Source: an uncultured SAR116 cluster alpha proteobacterium
GTDB lineage: Bacteria > Pseudomonadota > Alphaproteobacteria > Puniceispirillales > Marisalimonadaceae
Reading direction: 5' to 3'
Length of the DNA stretch: 57,741 bases
Assembly (NCBI GenBank): GCA_902595515.1
Contig: CACJQK010000009.1
Span: forward strand, 1 to 57,741
The translations under genes and the position numbers were made by a program. The stretch's first letter is position 1. Every line of letters starts with the position of its first letter. The notes below the pieces were generated by a model, which made no database searches, was not told where the DNA came from, and saw nothing but the letters and a program-made list of their open reading frames with translations. Below, piece after piece: positions 1 through 7,463 of this stretch.

Positions 1-1
1 A

Positions 2-70
2 ATAAAAGCTTATTCAATACATAGTTCTGGTATTTTTTTTATATTCGTAGCAATATTGAGTAGGGGGTAA
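2..70 (+). CDS. possible C-terminal tail of an upstream gene
   Basis: The reading frame beginning at base 2 is open from the window edge to a TAA at 68-70 and encodes about 22 residues ending in a hydrophobic stretch (FFIFVAIL) and SRG. The stop lies just after the purine-rich TAGGGGG that probably serves as ribosome binding site for the next gene, the spacing expected for a co-transcribed neighbour. It is too short to recognise and could be chance. Confidence 0.3.
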   Translation: MKAYSIHSSGIFFIFVAILSRG

Positions 71-74
71 TAAA

Positions 75-533
75 TTGTCTAAAGCTTTTTTATTATGGTG
101 GATACAGGTAGTTACTGTCTTATTTGCTGCTATTTTAATATTTACCTATGGTTGGTTTGATGAGTTATGGAATGCAGACCAAACAAAAATTAGTTTTATA
201 ATAATTATAATCTTTTTTGCAACTTCTATTGCAACAGGATTTCTAAGCTTTAGATCCGATACCCAATATATAAAACTTAGTAACTATATTTGGTTTGCTT
301 CTGAAACAATGGTTACACTTGGATTAATAGGAACAGTAGCGGGCTTTTTATTAATGTTGAGTTCTGCCTTTGATAATTTAGATGTAAGTAATGTTGAAAA
401 TGTTCAAAAAGTAATCTCAAATATGGCACTTGGCATGAGTACTGCCTTATGTACAACACTTTCAGGTTTGGTTGGTAGTGTATTAACAAAAGTTCAAATG
501 GTAATTTTAGAGAATAATACAAAATATGAGTGA
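75..533 (+). CDS. MotA/TolQ/ExbB-like proton channel protein, short form
   Basis: Predicted inner-membrane ion-channel subunit of 152 residues starting at TTG, with a TAGGGGG ribosome binding site 7 bases upstream. Four hydrophobic segments lie near residues 5-27, 38-58, 75-98 and 116-145. The last two carry the family hallmarks GLIGTVAGF and GMSTALCTTLSGLVGS, which in ExbB, TolQ and MotA line the ion path. The cytoplasmic loop of typical ExbB/MotA proteins is almost absent, so this is a minimal version. It overlaps the following gene by 8 bases, and that gene has an ExbD/MotB-like single membrane helix, so the two probably form one proton- or sodium-driven complex. The driven process is unknown. 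It is a different family from the PomA in this window. Confidence 0.72.
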   Translation: MSKAFLLWWIQVVTVLFAAILIFTYGWFDELWNADQTKISFIIIIIFFATSIATGFLSFRSDTQYIKLSNYIWFASETMVTLGLIGTVAGFLLMLSSAFDNLDVSNVENVQKVISNMALGMSTALCTTLSGLVGSVLTKVQMVILENNTKYE

Positions 534-1146
534 TCCAAGATATAGATCATCTTTTGGTTTCATTGACCTTTTATTCAATATGCTCATAGGCTTTGTTTTT
601 CTTTTTATGCTGGCTTTTTTATTAATAAACCCAGTTGCAAAGAAAGAGACCATTAAACCAAAAGCTGAGTATTTTATAGAACTAGAATGGGATGGAGAAA
701 AACCATTTGACCTTGATATTTGGGTAAAAGATAATATGGGACATATTGTTAGTTTCAGAAGACCAGATGATGCTCTTATTCATTTAGAAAGAGACGATTT
801 AGGAACTGTAAATGATACTTATGTAGATCAGAATGGTAAAACTGTTTATTTAAAAGAAAATCGGGAAGTAGTTGCAATCAGGACTCCTGAAGCAAGATCG
901 TATCTTGTAACAATACATTTTTATAATTCTAGAAAATTTCCTGCTCCACTTACGCATGCTACCGTAAAATTACTTAAAGTAAATCCATATAAAGAAGAAT
1001 ACATAAAAAAATTATTTTTTAGTGCAGAAGGGCAAGAACTTCCTGCATTTAAATTTAGAGTCGATTACAACGGTATAGTTCATGTAGATCCAACAAATGA
1101 ACTTATAATTGATGGTGAGGTTATTAGAAAGAAGAGTGGAGTATAA
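526..1146 (+). CDS. ExbD/MotB-like membrane-anchored periplasmic protein
   Basis: A 206-residue protein with one membrane helix at about residues 10-34. The helix begins with FIDLLFNMLIGF, resembling the ExbD/TolR/MotB transmembrane segment in which a single Asp binds the transported ion (here Asp14). The rest is predicted periplasmic and beta-rich, with FDLDIWVKDNMGHIVSFR and later strands. It is not an OmpA-like peptidoglycan-binding domain and not a standard ExbD C-terminal domain, so the partner it acts on is not evident. It overlaps the channel gene upstream by 8 bases and its TAATG junction joins it to the next gene, indicating translational coupling. The assignment rests on the helix motif and the gene pairing; the periplasmic domain was not recognised. 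Confidence 0.6.
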   Translation: MSDPRYRSSFGFIDLLFNMLIGFVFLFMLAFLLINPVAKKETIKPKAEYFIELEWDGEKPFDLDIWVKDNMGHIVSFRRPDDALIHLERDDLGTVNDTYVDQNGKTVYLKENREVVAIRTPEARSYLVTIHFYNSRKFPAPLTHATVKLLKVNPYKEEYIKKLFFSAEGQELPAFKFRVDYNGIVHVDPTNELIIDGEVIRKKSGV

Positions 1147-1616
1147 TGATTGATTTCACTATAAGCTCAGGTCAATTAATGCTTATTTGGTCATTTGCGG
1201 GGGCCATTTGTTGTCTACCTTTTTTTACTAAAAATATATGGCAAAGGTTTTTAACTGTTCCAATAATTTTTATAGCAATTTGGCTTAGTTTTTATACCAA
1301 TCATGAGTTCATTGGGCGACCTATGTTTGATAGACCTCCTGAACAATTTGTTTATGAACATCATGCAGTAGTATATGAACAAGGAGATAGATTTATTATT
1401 TTATGGGCCATTAAAGATGGTATAAACAAGCTTTTTAAATTTCCATATACAGAAGAAAACGAAGAAGCACTAGATCAAGCAAAAAGAAACGCAGAAAGAT
1501 CTGGTGTTCCTCAAATGGGTGAAATTGTAAAAGAAGATCAAGACAAAAGATCCAGAAACAACGAATTCACTCTAAAAACTTATAGATTTCCATTCCAAAA
1601 AATGATGCCAAAATAA
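1146..1616 (+). CDS. uncharacterised membrane protein, third gene of the channel cassette
   Basis: A 156-residue protein starting at an ATG that overlaps the previous stop by one base. Two hydrophobic segments (about residues 8-27 and 32-50) are followed by a soluble part of about 100 residues. That part includes FDRPPEQFVYEHHAVVYEQG and a charged, Arg/Lys/Glu-rich C-terminal half. I do not recognise the family. Tight coupling to an ExbB/ExbD-like pair suggests an accessory subunit of that complex. Its stop is three bases from the stop of the convergent minus-strand oxidoreductase gene, so the cassette ends here. Confidence 0.6.
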   Translation: MIDFTISSGQLMLIWSFAGAICCLPFFTKNIWQRFLTVPIIFIAIWLSFYTNHEFIGRPMFDRPPEQFVYEHHAVVYEQGDRFIILWAIKDGINKLFKFPYTEENEEALDQAKRNAERSGVPQMGEIVKEDQDKRSRNNEFTLKTYRFPFQKMMPK

Positions 1617-1619
1617 CTA

Positions 1620-2723
1620 TTAAGCTGCAAATTTCTGTTTTAAATATTTACTTAATATAGGTTCAACACTTTCTGACATTTTAGTGAATGAACTTTCCCA
1701 TAGTTTTCTGGAATTACCAAAATCATGACCTGTAATTAAAAGTGTTCCAAAAGGTCCAACAATATCTATAAATTCAATTAATTTATCTATAACATTAGAT
1801 TGATCGCCAATTATTATTAAATCTTTCGCTTTTTTCATGGCATCAGGGAGTTCACTTTTTATGTTAATGTCTTTACTTAAGGTACCTGATGCAAGTTTTG
1901 AAACTGTATTTAAATAAAGAAAGTAGTTTGAAAAAACACCGTTTGGATCATTAATAATTTCATCAGCTTCTTCATTAGAATTTGTTATTAGGATACTTCT
2001 GCCAACTCTCCATTTATCAAATAATGGTTTTTTTCCAGCTTTTTCAGCACCTTCAAGATAAGTAGGCCAGTGAGTAGCTATATCTTTTGCATCAATAAAA
2101 TTTCCTGAAATTGGGATCCATCCTTTTTCACCGGCAAGTTTTGCTGTCATAGAATTTGGATTCTTTAAAGAAACTGCAATTTCTGGATGCGGGTTTTGAA
2201 ATGGTTTAACAAACTTTCCTATTCCAAGTTCAGATACAATATTTTTATTTAATGATATGTCTAGAAACTCACCCTTATAATTGTAACTTTCGTTATCTTT
2301 CCAAAACTCTAAAATTGCTTCCACTGATTCAATCATAGTAATTGCACGTTTGCGACCATCTTCATTGCCAAATAATTCCCAATCACTAACCAACCCTCCA
2401 GCACCAACTCCCATAATGACTCTCCCTTTAGAGAGATGATCTAATAAACTTACTTGTCCGGCGACAACAGCAGGATGTTGTTGAGGTAAAGAGATAACTC
2501 CTGATCCAAATTTAATGTTTTTTGTCTCTGATATTAATGAAGCATTAAAAATTAAAGGTGAAGTAACAGGTTCAGCAGTTGAACTATAATGTTCACCCAT
2601 CCAGGCCTCTTTATAATTAAGCCTATCTGCTAAAAGAACTAATTGTCTATCCTCTTCATAGGAAACCCCAACGTCTTTTTCAGCAGGGTGAAGTGGCATC
2701 ATAAATAATCCAAAATTAAGCAA
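1620..2723 (-). CDS. LLM class flavin-dependent oxidoreductase
   Basis: A luciferase-like monooxygenase family protein of 367 residues with the expected TIM-barrel features. The N-terminus FGLFMMPLHP, an early WMGEHY, the substrate/flavin-side GRVIMGVGAGG near residue 105 and the late GPFGTLLITGHDFG fit bacterial LLM enzymes that use reduced FMN to hydroxylate or oxidatively cleave small molecules. The start is a TTG; a GGAG lies 11 bases upstream and family members usually begin within a few residues of this FGxF strand. The substrate cannot be inferred. It lies downstream of the trp/quinone oxidoreductase run on the same strand, separated by 66 bases. Confidence 0.85.
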   Translation of the reverse strand: MLNFGLFMMPLHPAEKDVGVSYEEDRQLVLLADRLNYKEAWMGEHYSSTAEPVTSPLIFNASLISETKNIKFGSGVISLPQQHPAVVAGQVSLLDHLSKGRVIMGVGAGGLVSDWELFGNEDGRKRAITMIESVEAILEFWKDNESYNYKGEFLDISLNKNIVSELGIGKFVKPFQNPHPEIAVSLKNPNSMTAKLAGEKGWIPISGNFIDAKDIATHWPTYLEGAEKAGKKPLFDKWRVGRSILITNSNEEADEIINDPNGVFSNYFLYLNTVSKLASGTLSKDINIKSELPDAMKKAKDLIIIGDQSNVIDKLIEFIDIVGPFGTLLITGHDFGNSRKLWESSFTKMSESVEPILSKYLKQKFAA

Positions 2724-2789
2724 CTGAGTATCAACTCCATATTTACGATTATATAATATTTAATTATATAACTATATAAAGTAAAAAAT

Positions 2790-3764
2790 TTAAAATTTTA
2801 GAATTACTGATCCAGTTGTTTGTCTGCTTTCTAAGCTCAATTGAGCTTTTTGAATCTCTTCAATATTAAATTCGTTTGTAATGTCGATATCTATTTCTTT
2901 TTTTAAAATCAAGTCAAAAAATGCCTCAGCATTACTCTGCATTTCATCACTGTCTTTGATGTATGTATTCAGTCCTCCAGTTGCAATTGAACCAGAAAAT
3001 GATCTCAATAAATTAATGTTAATTGGTTCTATTGGTCCTGATGAAACACCAAAACTTACTATTCTACCTTTTGGTGCTAAACATTTAATTCCTTTTAAAA
3101 AAGTATCTTTCCCAACAGAATCATAAATAACATCAACACCTTTCTTTTCAGTGATTTCTATAATTTTCTCAACAAAATTATTTTCAGTATAATTTATTAT
3201 AAAATCACATCCGTTTATTTTAGCTATTTTCTCCTTATGTGGATTGCTGACTGTACCAATTACATAAGCTCCAATATTTTTTGCCCATTGACAGAGTATT
3301 TGTCCTACTCCACCAGCAATAGCGTGAATTAAAACAGTATTGTTGGGTTTTAATTTGTAAGAGTGGTTTATAAGATATTGAGCTGTTAGTCCCTGCAAAG
3401 TTGAGGCCGCAGCAATACTTAAATCAACGTCATTTTTGAGTTTAATAACTCTACCCTGACTCAATATCATTAATTTTGAGTAGGATCCAAGATTCATACA
3501 ATGAGTTACTTTGTCACCAATTTTGAATTTTGATACATTTTGTCCTACTTCTTTGATGATGCCGGAGGCTTCCATTCCCATAATTTGAGGAAGAGTTTTA
3601 AGTGGATAGGTGCCTCTTCTTTGATTTATATCTATGAAATTTAATCCTGCATAGGAGTGTTCAATTAAAACTTCATTTAAACCTGGTTTGTCAATTTCAA
3701 CTTCTTCAATTTTAAGAACATCCACTGAACCAGGTTCATAAATCTTGATTACTTTTGTTTTCAT
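2790..3764 (-). CDS. NAD(P)H:quinone oxidoreductase, zinc-free MDR family
   Basis: A 324-residue medium-chain dehydrogenase/reductase of the quinone oxidoreductase (Qor) group. It has an N-terminal GroES-like domain (AGLNFIDINQRRGTYP, then GMEASGIIKEVG) and a Rossmann domain around residues 145-175 with the nucleotide loop AIAGGVGQ. The catalytic and structural zinc ligands of alcohol dehydrogenases are missing, as usual for Qor. It probably reduces quinones or alkenals with NADPH in the cytoplasm. Its ATG overlaps the trpG stop by 4 bases, so it is translated from the trp operon message, an unusual partner for anthranilate synthase. Confidence 0.88.
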   Translation of the reverse strand: MKTKVIKIYEPGSVDVLKIEEVEIDKPGLNEVLIEHSYAGLNFIDINQRRGTYPLKTLPQIMGMEASGIIKEVGQNVSKFKIGDKVTHCMNLGSYSKLMILSQGRVIKLKNDVDLSIAAASTLQGLTAQYLINHSYKLKPNNTVLIHAIAGGVGQILCQWAKNIGAYVIGTVSNPHKEKIAKINGCDFIINYTENNFVEKIIEITEKKGVDVIYDSVGKDTFLKGIKCLAPKGRIVSFGVSSGPIEPININLLRSFSGSIATGGLNTYIKDSDEMQSNAEAFFDLILKKEIDIDITNEFNIEEIQKAQLSLESRQTTGSVILKF

Positions 3765-4423
3765 TTATTACCATTATCATTAAATAAAAAATTTTGTAAT
3801 ATCTCTATTCCACCTTCACTGCCAAATGACTCTGGATGGTATTGTATACCATAAATTGGGTAGATTTTATGAGATATTGCCATGATTTCACATTTAGGAG
3901 TGATTTGTTTTATTTCCAGTATATTGTTTTTATTATCATTTTCTTGTGAAATTCCATTTATGTCAAAACAATCAGGTAAAGTTTCAATGTCAACTACCAA
4001 AGAATGATATCGCATAATTTCAATATTTTGAGGGATTTTTTCATATATACCTTTTTCATCATGTAATAAGAAAGAAATTTTTCCATGCATAGGTTCTTTT
4101 GCATGTATTATTTTGCCCCCAAAAGAATGAACTATCCCTTGCATTCCAAGGCATATTCCTAAAATAGGAATTGATTTTCCTAATTTAAGAATAATATCCT
4201 GGCAATTACCAAAATATTCTTTTTTGTCTGGAGAACCTGGGCCCGGCGATATAATTATTTTATCAGGATTAAAATTTTCTAAATTTTTTACTGTTATTTC
4301 ATCATTTCTTTTAACAATTATTTCATTTTGGCCAGATAATGTTCTTTTATTTAAAATTTCACCACAATATTGATAAAGGTTAAAAGTAAAAGAGTCATAA
4401 TTGTCAATTATTACAACTTTCAT
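3761..4423 (-). CDS. trpG: anthranilate synthase component II (glutamine amidotransferase)
   Basis: Class I glutamine amidotransferase of 220 residues that supplies ammonia to TrpE for anthranilate synthesis and may also serve aminodeoxychorismate synthase. Visible motifs are the N-terminal IDNYDSFTFNLYQY, the oxyanion segment SPGPGSPD, the nucleophile elbow ILGICLGMQG (Cys91) and the catalytic YHPES near residue 197. TrpG and PabA cannot be separated by sequence alone; the call follows the adjacent trpE and trpR. The ATG overlaps the trpE stop by 4 bases, indicating coupled, stoichiometric translation, and its own stop overlaps the start of the quinone oxidoreductase. Confidence 0.92.
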   Translation of the reverse strand: MKVVIIDNYDSFTFNLYQYCGEILNKRTLSGQNEIIVKRNDEITVKNLENFNPDKIIISPGPGSPDKKEYFGNCQDIILKLGKSIPILGICLGMQGIVHSFGGKIIHAKEPMHGKISFLLHDEKGIYEKIPQNIEIMRYHSLVVDIETLPDCFDINGISQENDNKNNILEIKQITPKCEIMAISHKIYPIYGIQYHPESFGSEGGIEILQNFLFNDNGNK

Positions 4424-5823
4424 TTAATTTCCTTTTCTTCAAATGAAGCTAGTACTGTTTTCATTGCAGCTAGTTTTCTTTCTATTTCCAAATATTCTTT
4501 ATCAGGATCAGAGTCATATACATTACCACCACATGTCTGGGCATAAGCTTGTTCGCCTGTTATAAAGATTGATCTAATTGGTATTGCAAATGTACAATCA
4601 CCATTAAATCCAAATTGTCCTATTGCACCTCCGTAAGGTCCTCTTCCTTCTTCTTCTATTTCATTAATTATTTTCATTGCTTCAATCTTTGGAGCTCCAG
4701 ACAAGGTGCCTGCGGGGAAATTTGATGCTAGTGCAGAAAACATATCTTCCTCTTCACTTATTATGCCAGCAATTTCTGATGAGATATGTTGGACGTGTGA
4801 ATATTTTTTAATATCCATTAAGTTTCTAACTTTGACAGTGCCAAATTTAGCTACTCTTCCTAAATCATTTCTGTGTAAATCCACTAGCATATTGTGTTCT
4901 GCAATTTCTTTTTTATCGTTTAATAACTCTCTTGCTAGTTTAAGATCTTCAAGTTTATCTTTTCCTCTTTTTGTTGTTCCAGCTAAAGGAAATGTTTCCA
5001 TTTCACCATTTCTTAGTCTAAAAAGTAGTTCTGGAGATGCACCAATTATTACTTGATCACAAAATTTCATAAAGTACATATGTGGGGAAGGGTTCAAGTT
5101 TCTTAATTTTTCGTAAATTGCTGTTTGATCTCCTTTGATTTCATAATGACTTTTAAATCCAACTTCACATTGAAAAATTAATCCATTCTTAATATCTTCT
5201 TTGATTTTTAATACAGTTTTCTTATGTTGATCCTTTGTCATAGAATCATTTAAAAACTTACATTGAATATTTAAACTTTTTTTACGTTTTTGCTCGATGA
5301 TATTTTTTATTTTCTCGATTTTATTTTCTTCATAATAATAATAAAATACTTCACCAGTCATTTGGTCATAAATAAGACCATCAAGAAACACTCCGAACTT
5401 GAAAGATTCAAACTTGGGATGTTTTTTTATGTTTAAGTTACTCTCAAAGTAGTTAATACTGTCATAACTTATATAACCTACTAATCCACCTGCATATTTT
5501 CTTGAAATAACATTTTGAGGAATAATATCTCTTAATTTGTAATATGGATTGTCACAAGTAATTGTGTCAGTTTCACCACTTGTAGGACAATTAATTTTAA
5601 GTTCATAATCATTTTCAGAAGATATGATATATTTTGGATCAAAACCGATTATATGATATCGAGAAATGTTACTTTCTTCTCCTAGGGATTCAAATAAGAA
5701 ACAATTTACAAAATTTAATTGGATTTTTTGGAATAATTCAAAAAAATTATAATCGGTGCCTAAATTAATATATTTAGGTTTTCCATTAATATTAATTTTT
5801 TTTTGTTCTTTTTTACTTTTCAT
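4420..5823 (-). CDS. trpE: anthranilate synthase component I
   Basis: Chorismate-using enzyme of 467 residues that with TrpG makes anthranilate, the first step to tryptophan. The C-terminal chorismate-binding domain is complete: GASPELLFRL, FPLAGTTKRG, NMLVDLHRNDLGRV, SHVQHISSEIAG, FPAGTLSGAPKIEAM and DSDPDKEYLE. The Ala in PLAGT is typical of TrpE, whereas PabB normally has Lys there, which favours anthranilate synthase over aminodeoxychorismate synthase. It overlaps the upstream trpR by 11 bases and trpG by 4, so the three form one transcription unit, probably feedback-controlled by the repressor encoded first. Confidence 0.92.
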   Translation of the reverse strand: MKSKKEQKKININGKPKYINLGTDYNFFELFQKIQLNFVNCFLFESLGEESNISRYHIIGFDPKYIISSENDYELKINCPTSGETDTITCDNPYYKLRDIIPQNVISRKYAGGLVGYISYDSINYFESNLNIKKHPKFESFKFGVFLDGLIYDQMTGEVFYYYYEENKIEKIKNIIEQKRKKSLNIQCKFLNDSMTKDQHKKTVLKIKEDIKNGLIFQCEVGFKSHYEIKGDQTAIYEKLRNLNPSPHMYFMKFCDQVIIGASPELLFRLRNGEMETFPLAGTTKRGKDKLEDLKLARELLNDKKEIAEHNMLVDLHRNDLGRVAKFGTVKVRNLMDIKKYSHVQHISSEIAGIISEEEDMFSALASNFPAGTLSGAPKIEAMKIINEIEEEGRGPYGGAIGQFGFNGDCTFAIPIRSIFITGEQAYAQTCGGNVYDSDPDKEYLEIERKLAAMKTVLASFEEKEIK

Positions 5824-6106
5824 TATCGAATTTTTTTGATCTTAAAATATCTATTATGTTTGATTTCATTTTAAAAATTTCTTCTTTTTCAAATGCTAAA
5901 GAGCCTCTTGTAACTGTAGCTATTCCTACATTTAAATCTTCAGATATTTCTCTATGTTTTTTTCCTTGCATTAGCAATTGAAATATTTTTAAACGATTAT
6001 CAAACTCCTTTAATTCCTTACTTGTAAAGATAGCTTTAAGTAATAACTTCATGTTATTTAAATCATTTGTGTTTACGAGTAATTTGGCAAGTAAATTTGT
6101 ATTCAT
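5813..6106 (-). CDS. trpR: tryptophan repressor TrpR
   Basis: A 97-residue homologue of the E. coli Trp repressor. The DNA-binding part reads QGKKHREISEDLNVGIATVT and continues RGS, closely following the E. coli GIATITRGS recognition helix. The preceding helices also align (FDNRLKIFQLL versus TRVRIVEELL). The TRGS ending separates true TrpR from the YerC group of TrpR-like proteins. It is the first gene of a trpR-trpE-trpG-quinone oxidoreductase run and overlaps trpE by 11 bases. The ATG has no convincing Shine-Dalgarno and is preceded directly by a TrpR-operator-like palindrome, suggesting autoregulation. As far as I know TrpR is mostly a gammaproteobacterial and chlamydial regulator, so its presence here is notable. 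Confidence 0.88.
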   Translation of the reverse strand: MNTNLLAKLLVNTNDLNNMKLLLKAIFTSKELKEFDNRLKIFQLLMQGKKHREISEDLNVGIATVTRGSLAFEKEEIFKMKSNIIDILRSKKFDNEK

Positions 6107-6134
6107 GTACTAGTACAATTTATTGTTAATTATA
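6106..6134 (-). promoter_or_regulatory. trpR-trpEG promoter -10 and TrpR-like operator
   Basis: The 12-base perfect palindrome TGTACTAGTACA (6106-6117) touches the trpR start codon. GTACTAG half-sites with a CTAG core are the known recognition element of E. coli TrpR operators. A consensus -10 TATAAT on the minus strand (6134-6129) would start transcription near 6122, placing the palindrome at about +6 to +16, where a bound repressor would block initiation. No good -35 is visible at 16-18 bases. Tryptophan-dependent autorepression is inferred. Confidence 0.65.
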
Positions 6135-6165
6135 TTGAATGGAAAAGTAAAATTATATTAAAATT

Positions 6166-6372
6166 TTAGATAGCTTTTAGGTTTCCAGCAGAAACTTTAC
6201 CGTCTTTGCCGTCTTCAAGTTCATATTCAATTTTTTGATCAGGTTCAAGTGTAGTCATTCCTGCAGCCTGCACAGCGCTAATATGAACAAATACGTCCTT
6301 ATCTCCCCCTTCAGGTTCTATGAAACCATAACCTTTGGTTGGGTTGAACCATTTGACTGTTCCTGTTGCCAT
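6166..6372 (-). CDS. cspA: cold-shock domain protein
   Basis: A 68-residue single cold-shock domain that binds single-stranded RNA and DNA and acts as an RNA chaperone. The RNP1-like KGYGFIEP and RNP2-like DVFVHIS motifs are intact, and the length is typical of CspA. An AGAAGGAC ribosome binding site lies 5-6 bases before the ATG. A good promoter about 100 bases upstream gives the long leader usual for cold-shock genes. It precedes trpR on the same strand with 59 bases between them. Which CspA paralogue it corresponds to, and whether it is cold-induced, cannot be read from sequence. Confidence 0.93.
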   Translation of the reverse strand: MATGTVKWFNPTKGYGFIEPEGGDKDVFVHISAVQAAGMTTLEPDQKIEYELEDGKDGKVSAGNLKAI

Positions 6373-6478
6373 TTTTTGTCCTTCTCTTAACTCTTCATAA
6401 ATAATAAAAAGAGTGTCTTGTTAGTAATAATTTATTAAAAAACATGGCTTATACATTCATGAACTTAATAAACACTTG

Positions 6479-6507
6479 ATTATATTTAAAATATCTAATT
6501 ATAGCAA
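6479..6507 (-). promoter_or_regulatory. sigma-70-type promoter for the cold-shock gene
   Basis: On the minus strand TTGCTA (6507-6502) is separated by exactly 17 bases from TATAAT (6484-6479). Initiation near 6472 would give a leader of about 100 bases before the cold-shock ATG at 6372. Confidence 0.6.
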
Positions 6508-6529
6508 GATTCAATTAAAGTTACTTTTT

Positions 6530-7450
6530 TTAATATTCTAGCTCTTGTGCTTTAATCAATGAGGTAACAACAGAATTATATGGTGTCTTGATGTTATTTT
6601 TTTCGCCCAAGGTAACTACCATTCCATTAATTGCGTCAATTTCGCATAGTTTTTTTGCTTCAATATCTTGAAGCATAGAAGGTTTAGAGTGAAGAAGTTT
6701 TTTACCAAACTCTGTAATGTACTCAACTGTATTTTCGAAAGTGAAATTAACTTTTTTCAAATCACCCATTTTTCTTGCTTCTAATGCACAACCTTTAGCT
6801 ATATCAAACATATGTTCATTATTCATAACCTCTCCCAGAGTTTTTCTAAATATTGAGCAAGAACCACTCCATGCCACATTACAAATAAACTTTTCCCATA
6901 TTAATTGTTCTATATCTTCAAAAGCCTTTGCATTAAAACCAGCGTCACCCCATACCTTTACTAGTTTTTTTAATCTTTGAGTTATTCCTCCATTCATTTC
7001 ACCTATTCTAATCATACTCATATTATTGTGATGTGCATGTCCTGGACCTTTCATTGCGGCTCCAAAACCTTGGGCAACACCTAGAAGAATATTATTTGTA
7101 GGCATATATTTAGCAATTCTTTCTCCTGCACCAAGCCCATTTTGAATAGTTAAAATTAACGAGTCATCATTAGTAATTTCACTTAACTTTGACGCTACTG
7201 TGCCAACACCAGAAGCTTTTGTTGCAATTATAAATAATTCATACCCTTTTGCATCTTCAATATTGCTTGATACATTAATATTTTTAACAACTTTGTCTCC
7301 ACTAAAACCAGATACTCTTAATCCATTATTTTTTATAGCTTCAAGATGTTCTTCCCATATATCAATTACTAAAACCTCATTATTATTTTTGGAAAGAAAA
7401 GATGCATATATCGATCCCATTGCACCAGCACCAATTACTGCTATTTTCAT
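6530..7450 (-). CDS. ketopantoate reductase family protein (PanE/ApbA-like)
   Basis: A 306-residue NADPH-dependent reductase related to 2-dehydropantoate 2-reductase. It has the N-terminal Rossmann loop GAGAMGSIYASFL, NGLG near residue 110, the catalytic Lys in WEKFICNVAWS, and the conserved KPSMLQD and EIDAINGMV in the C-terminal helical domain. These support a true 2-oxoacid reductase fold. Panthenate synthesis is possible, but many such paralogues act on other 2-oxoacids, so no symbol is assigned. AAGGAGT precedes the ATG and sits beside the stop of the pirin gene upstream, so the two are co-transcribed. Confidence 0.82.
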   Translation of the reverse strand: MKIAVIGAGAMGSIYASFLSKNNNEVLVIDIWEEHLEAIKNNGLRVSGFSGDKVVKNINVSSNIEDAKGYELFIIATKASGVGTVASKLSEITNDDSLILTIQNGLGAGERIAKYMPTNNILLGVAQGFGAAMKGPGHAHHNNMSMIRIGEMNGGITQRLKKLVKVWGDAGFNAKAFEDIEQLIWEKFICNVAWSGSCSIFRKTLGEVMNNEHMFDIAKGCALEARKMGDLKKVNFTFENTVEYITEFGKKLLHSKPSMLQDIEAKKLCEIDAINGMVVTLGEKNNIKTPYNSVVTSLIKAQELEY

Positions 7451-7463
7451 TTTTTATACTCCT

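Noticed and set aside
75-1616. Prophage or phage-derived origin of the channel cassette
   Set aside because: There are no phage structural genes, integrase or attachment repeats, and codon/base composition looks like the rest of the window.
4448-4457. CTAGTACT near the 3' end of trpE, similar to a TrpR half-site
   Set aside because: Only one half-site is present, within coding sequence and far from any start; treated as chance.
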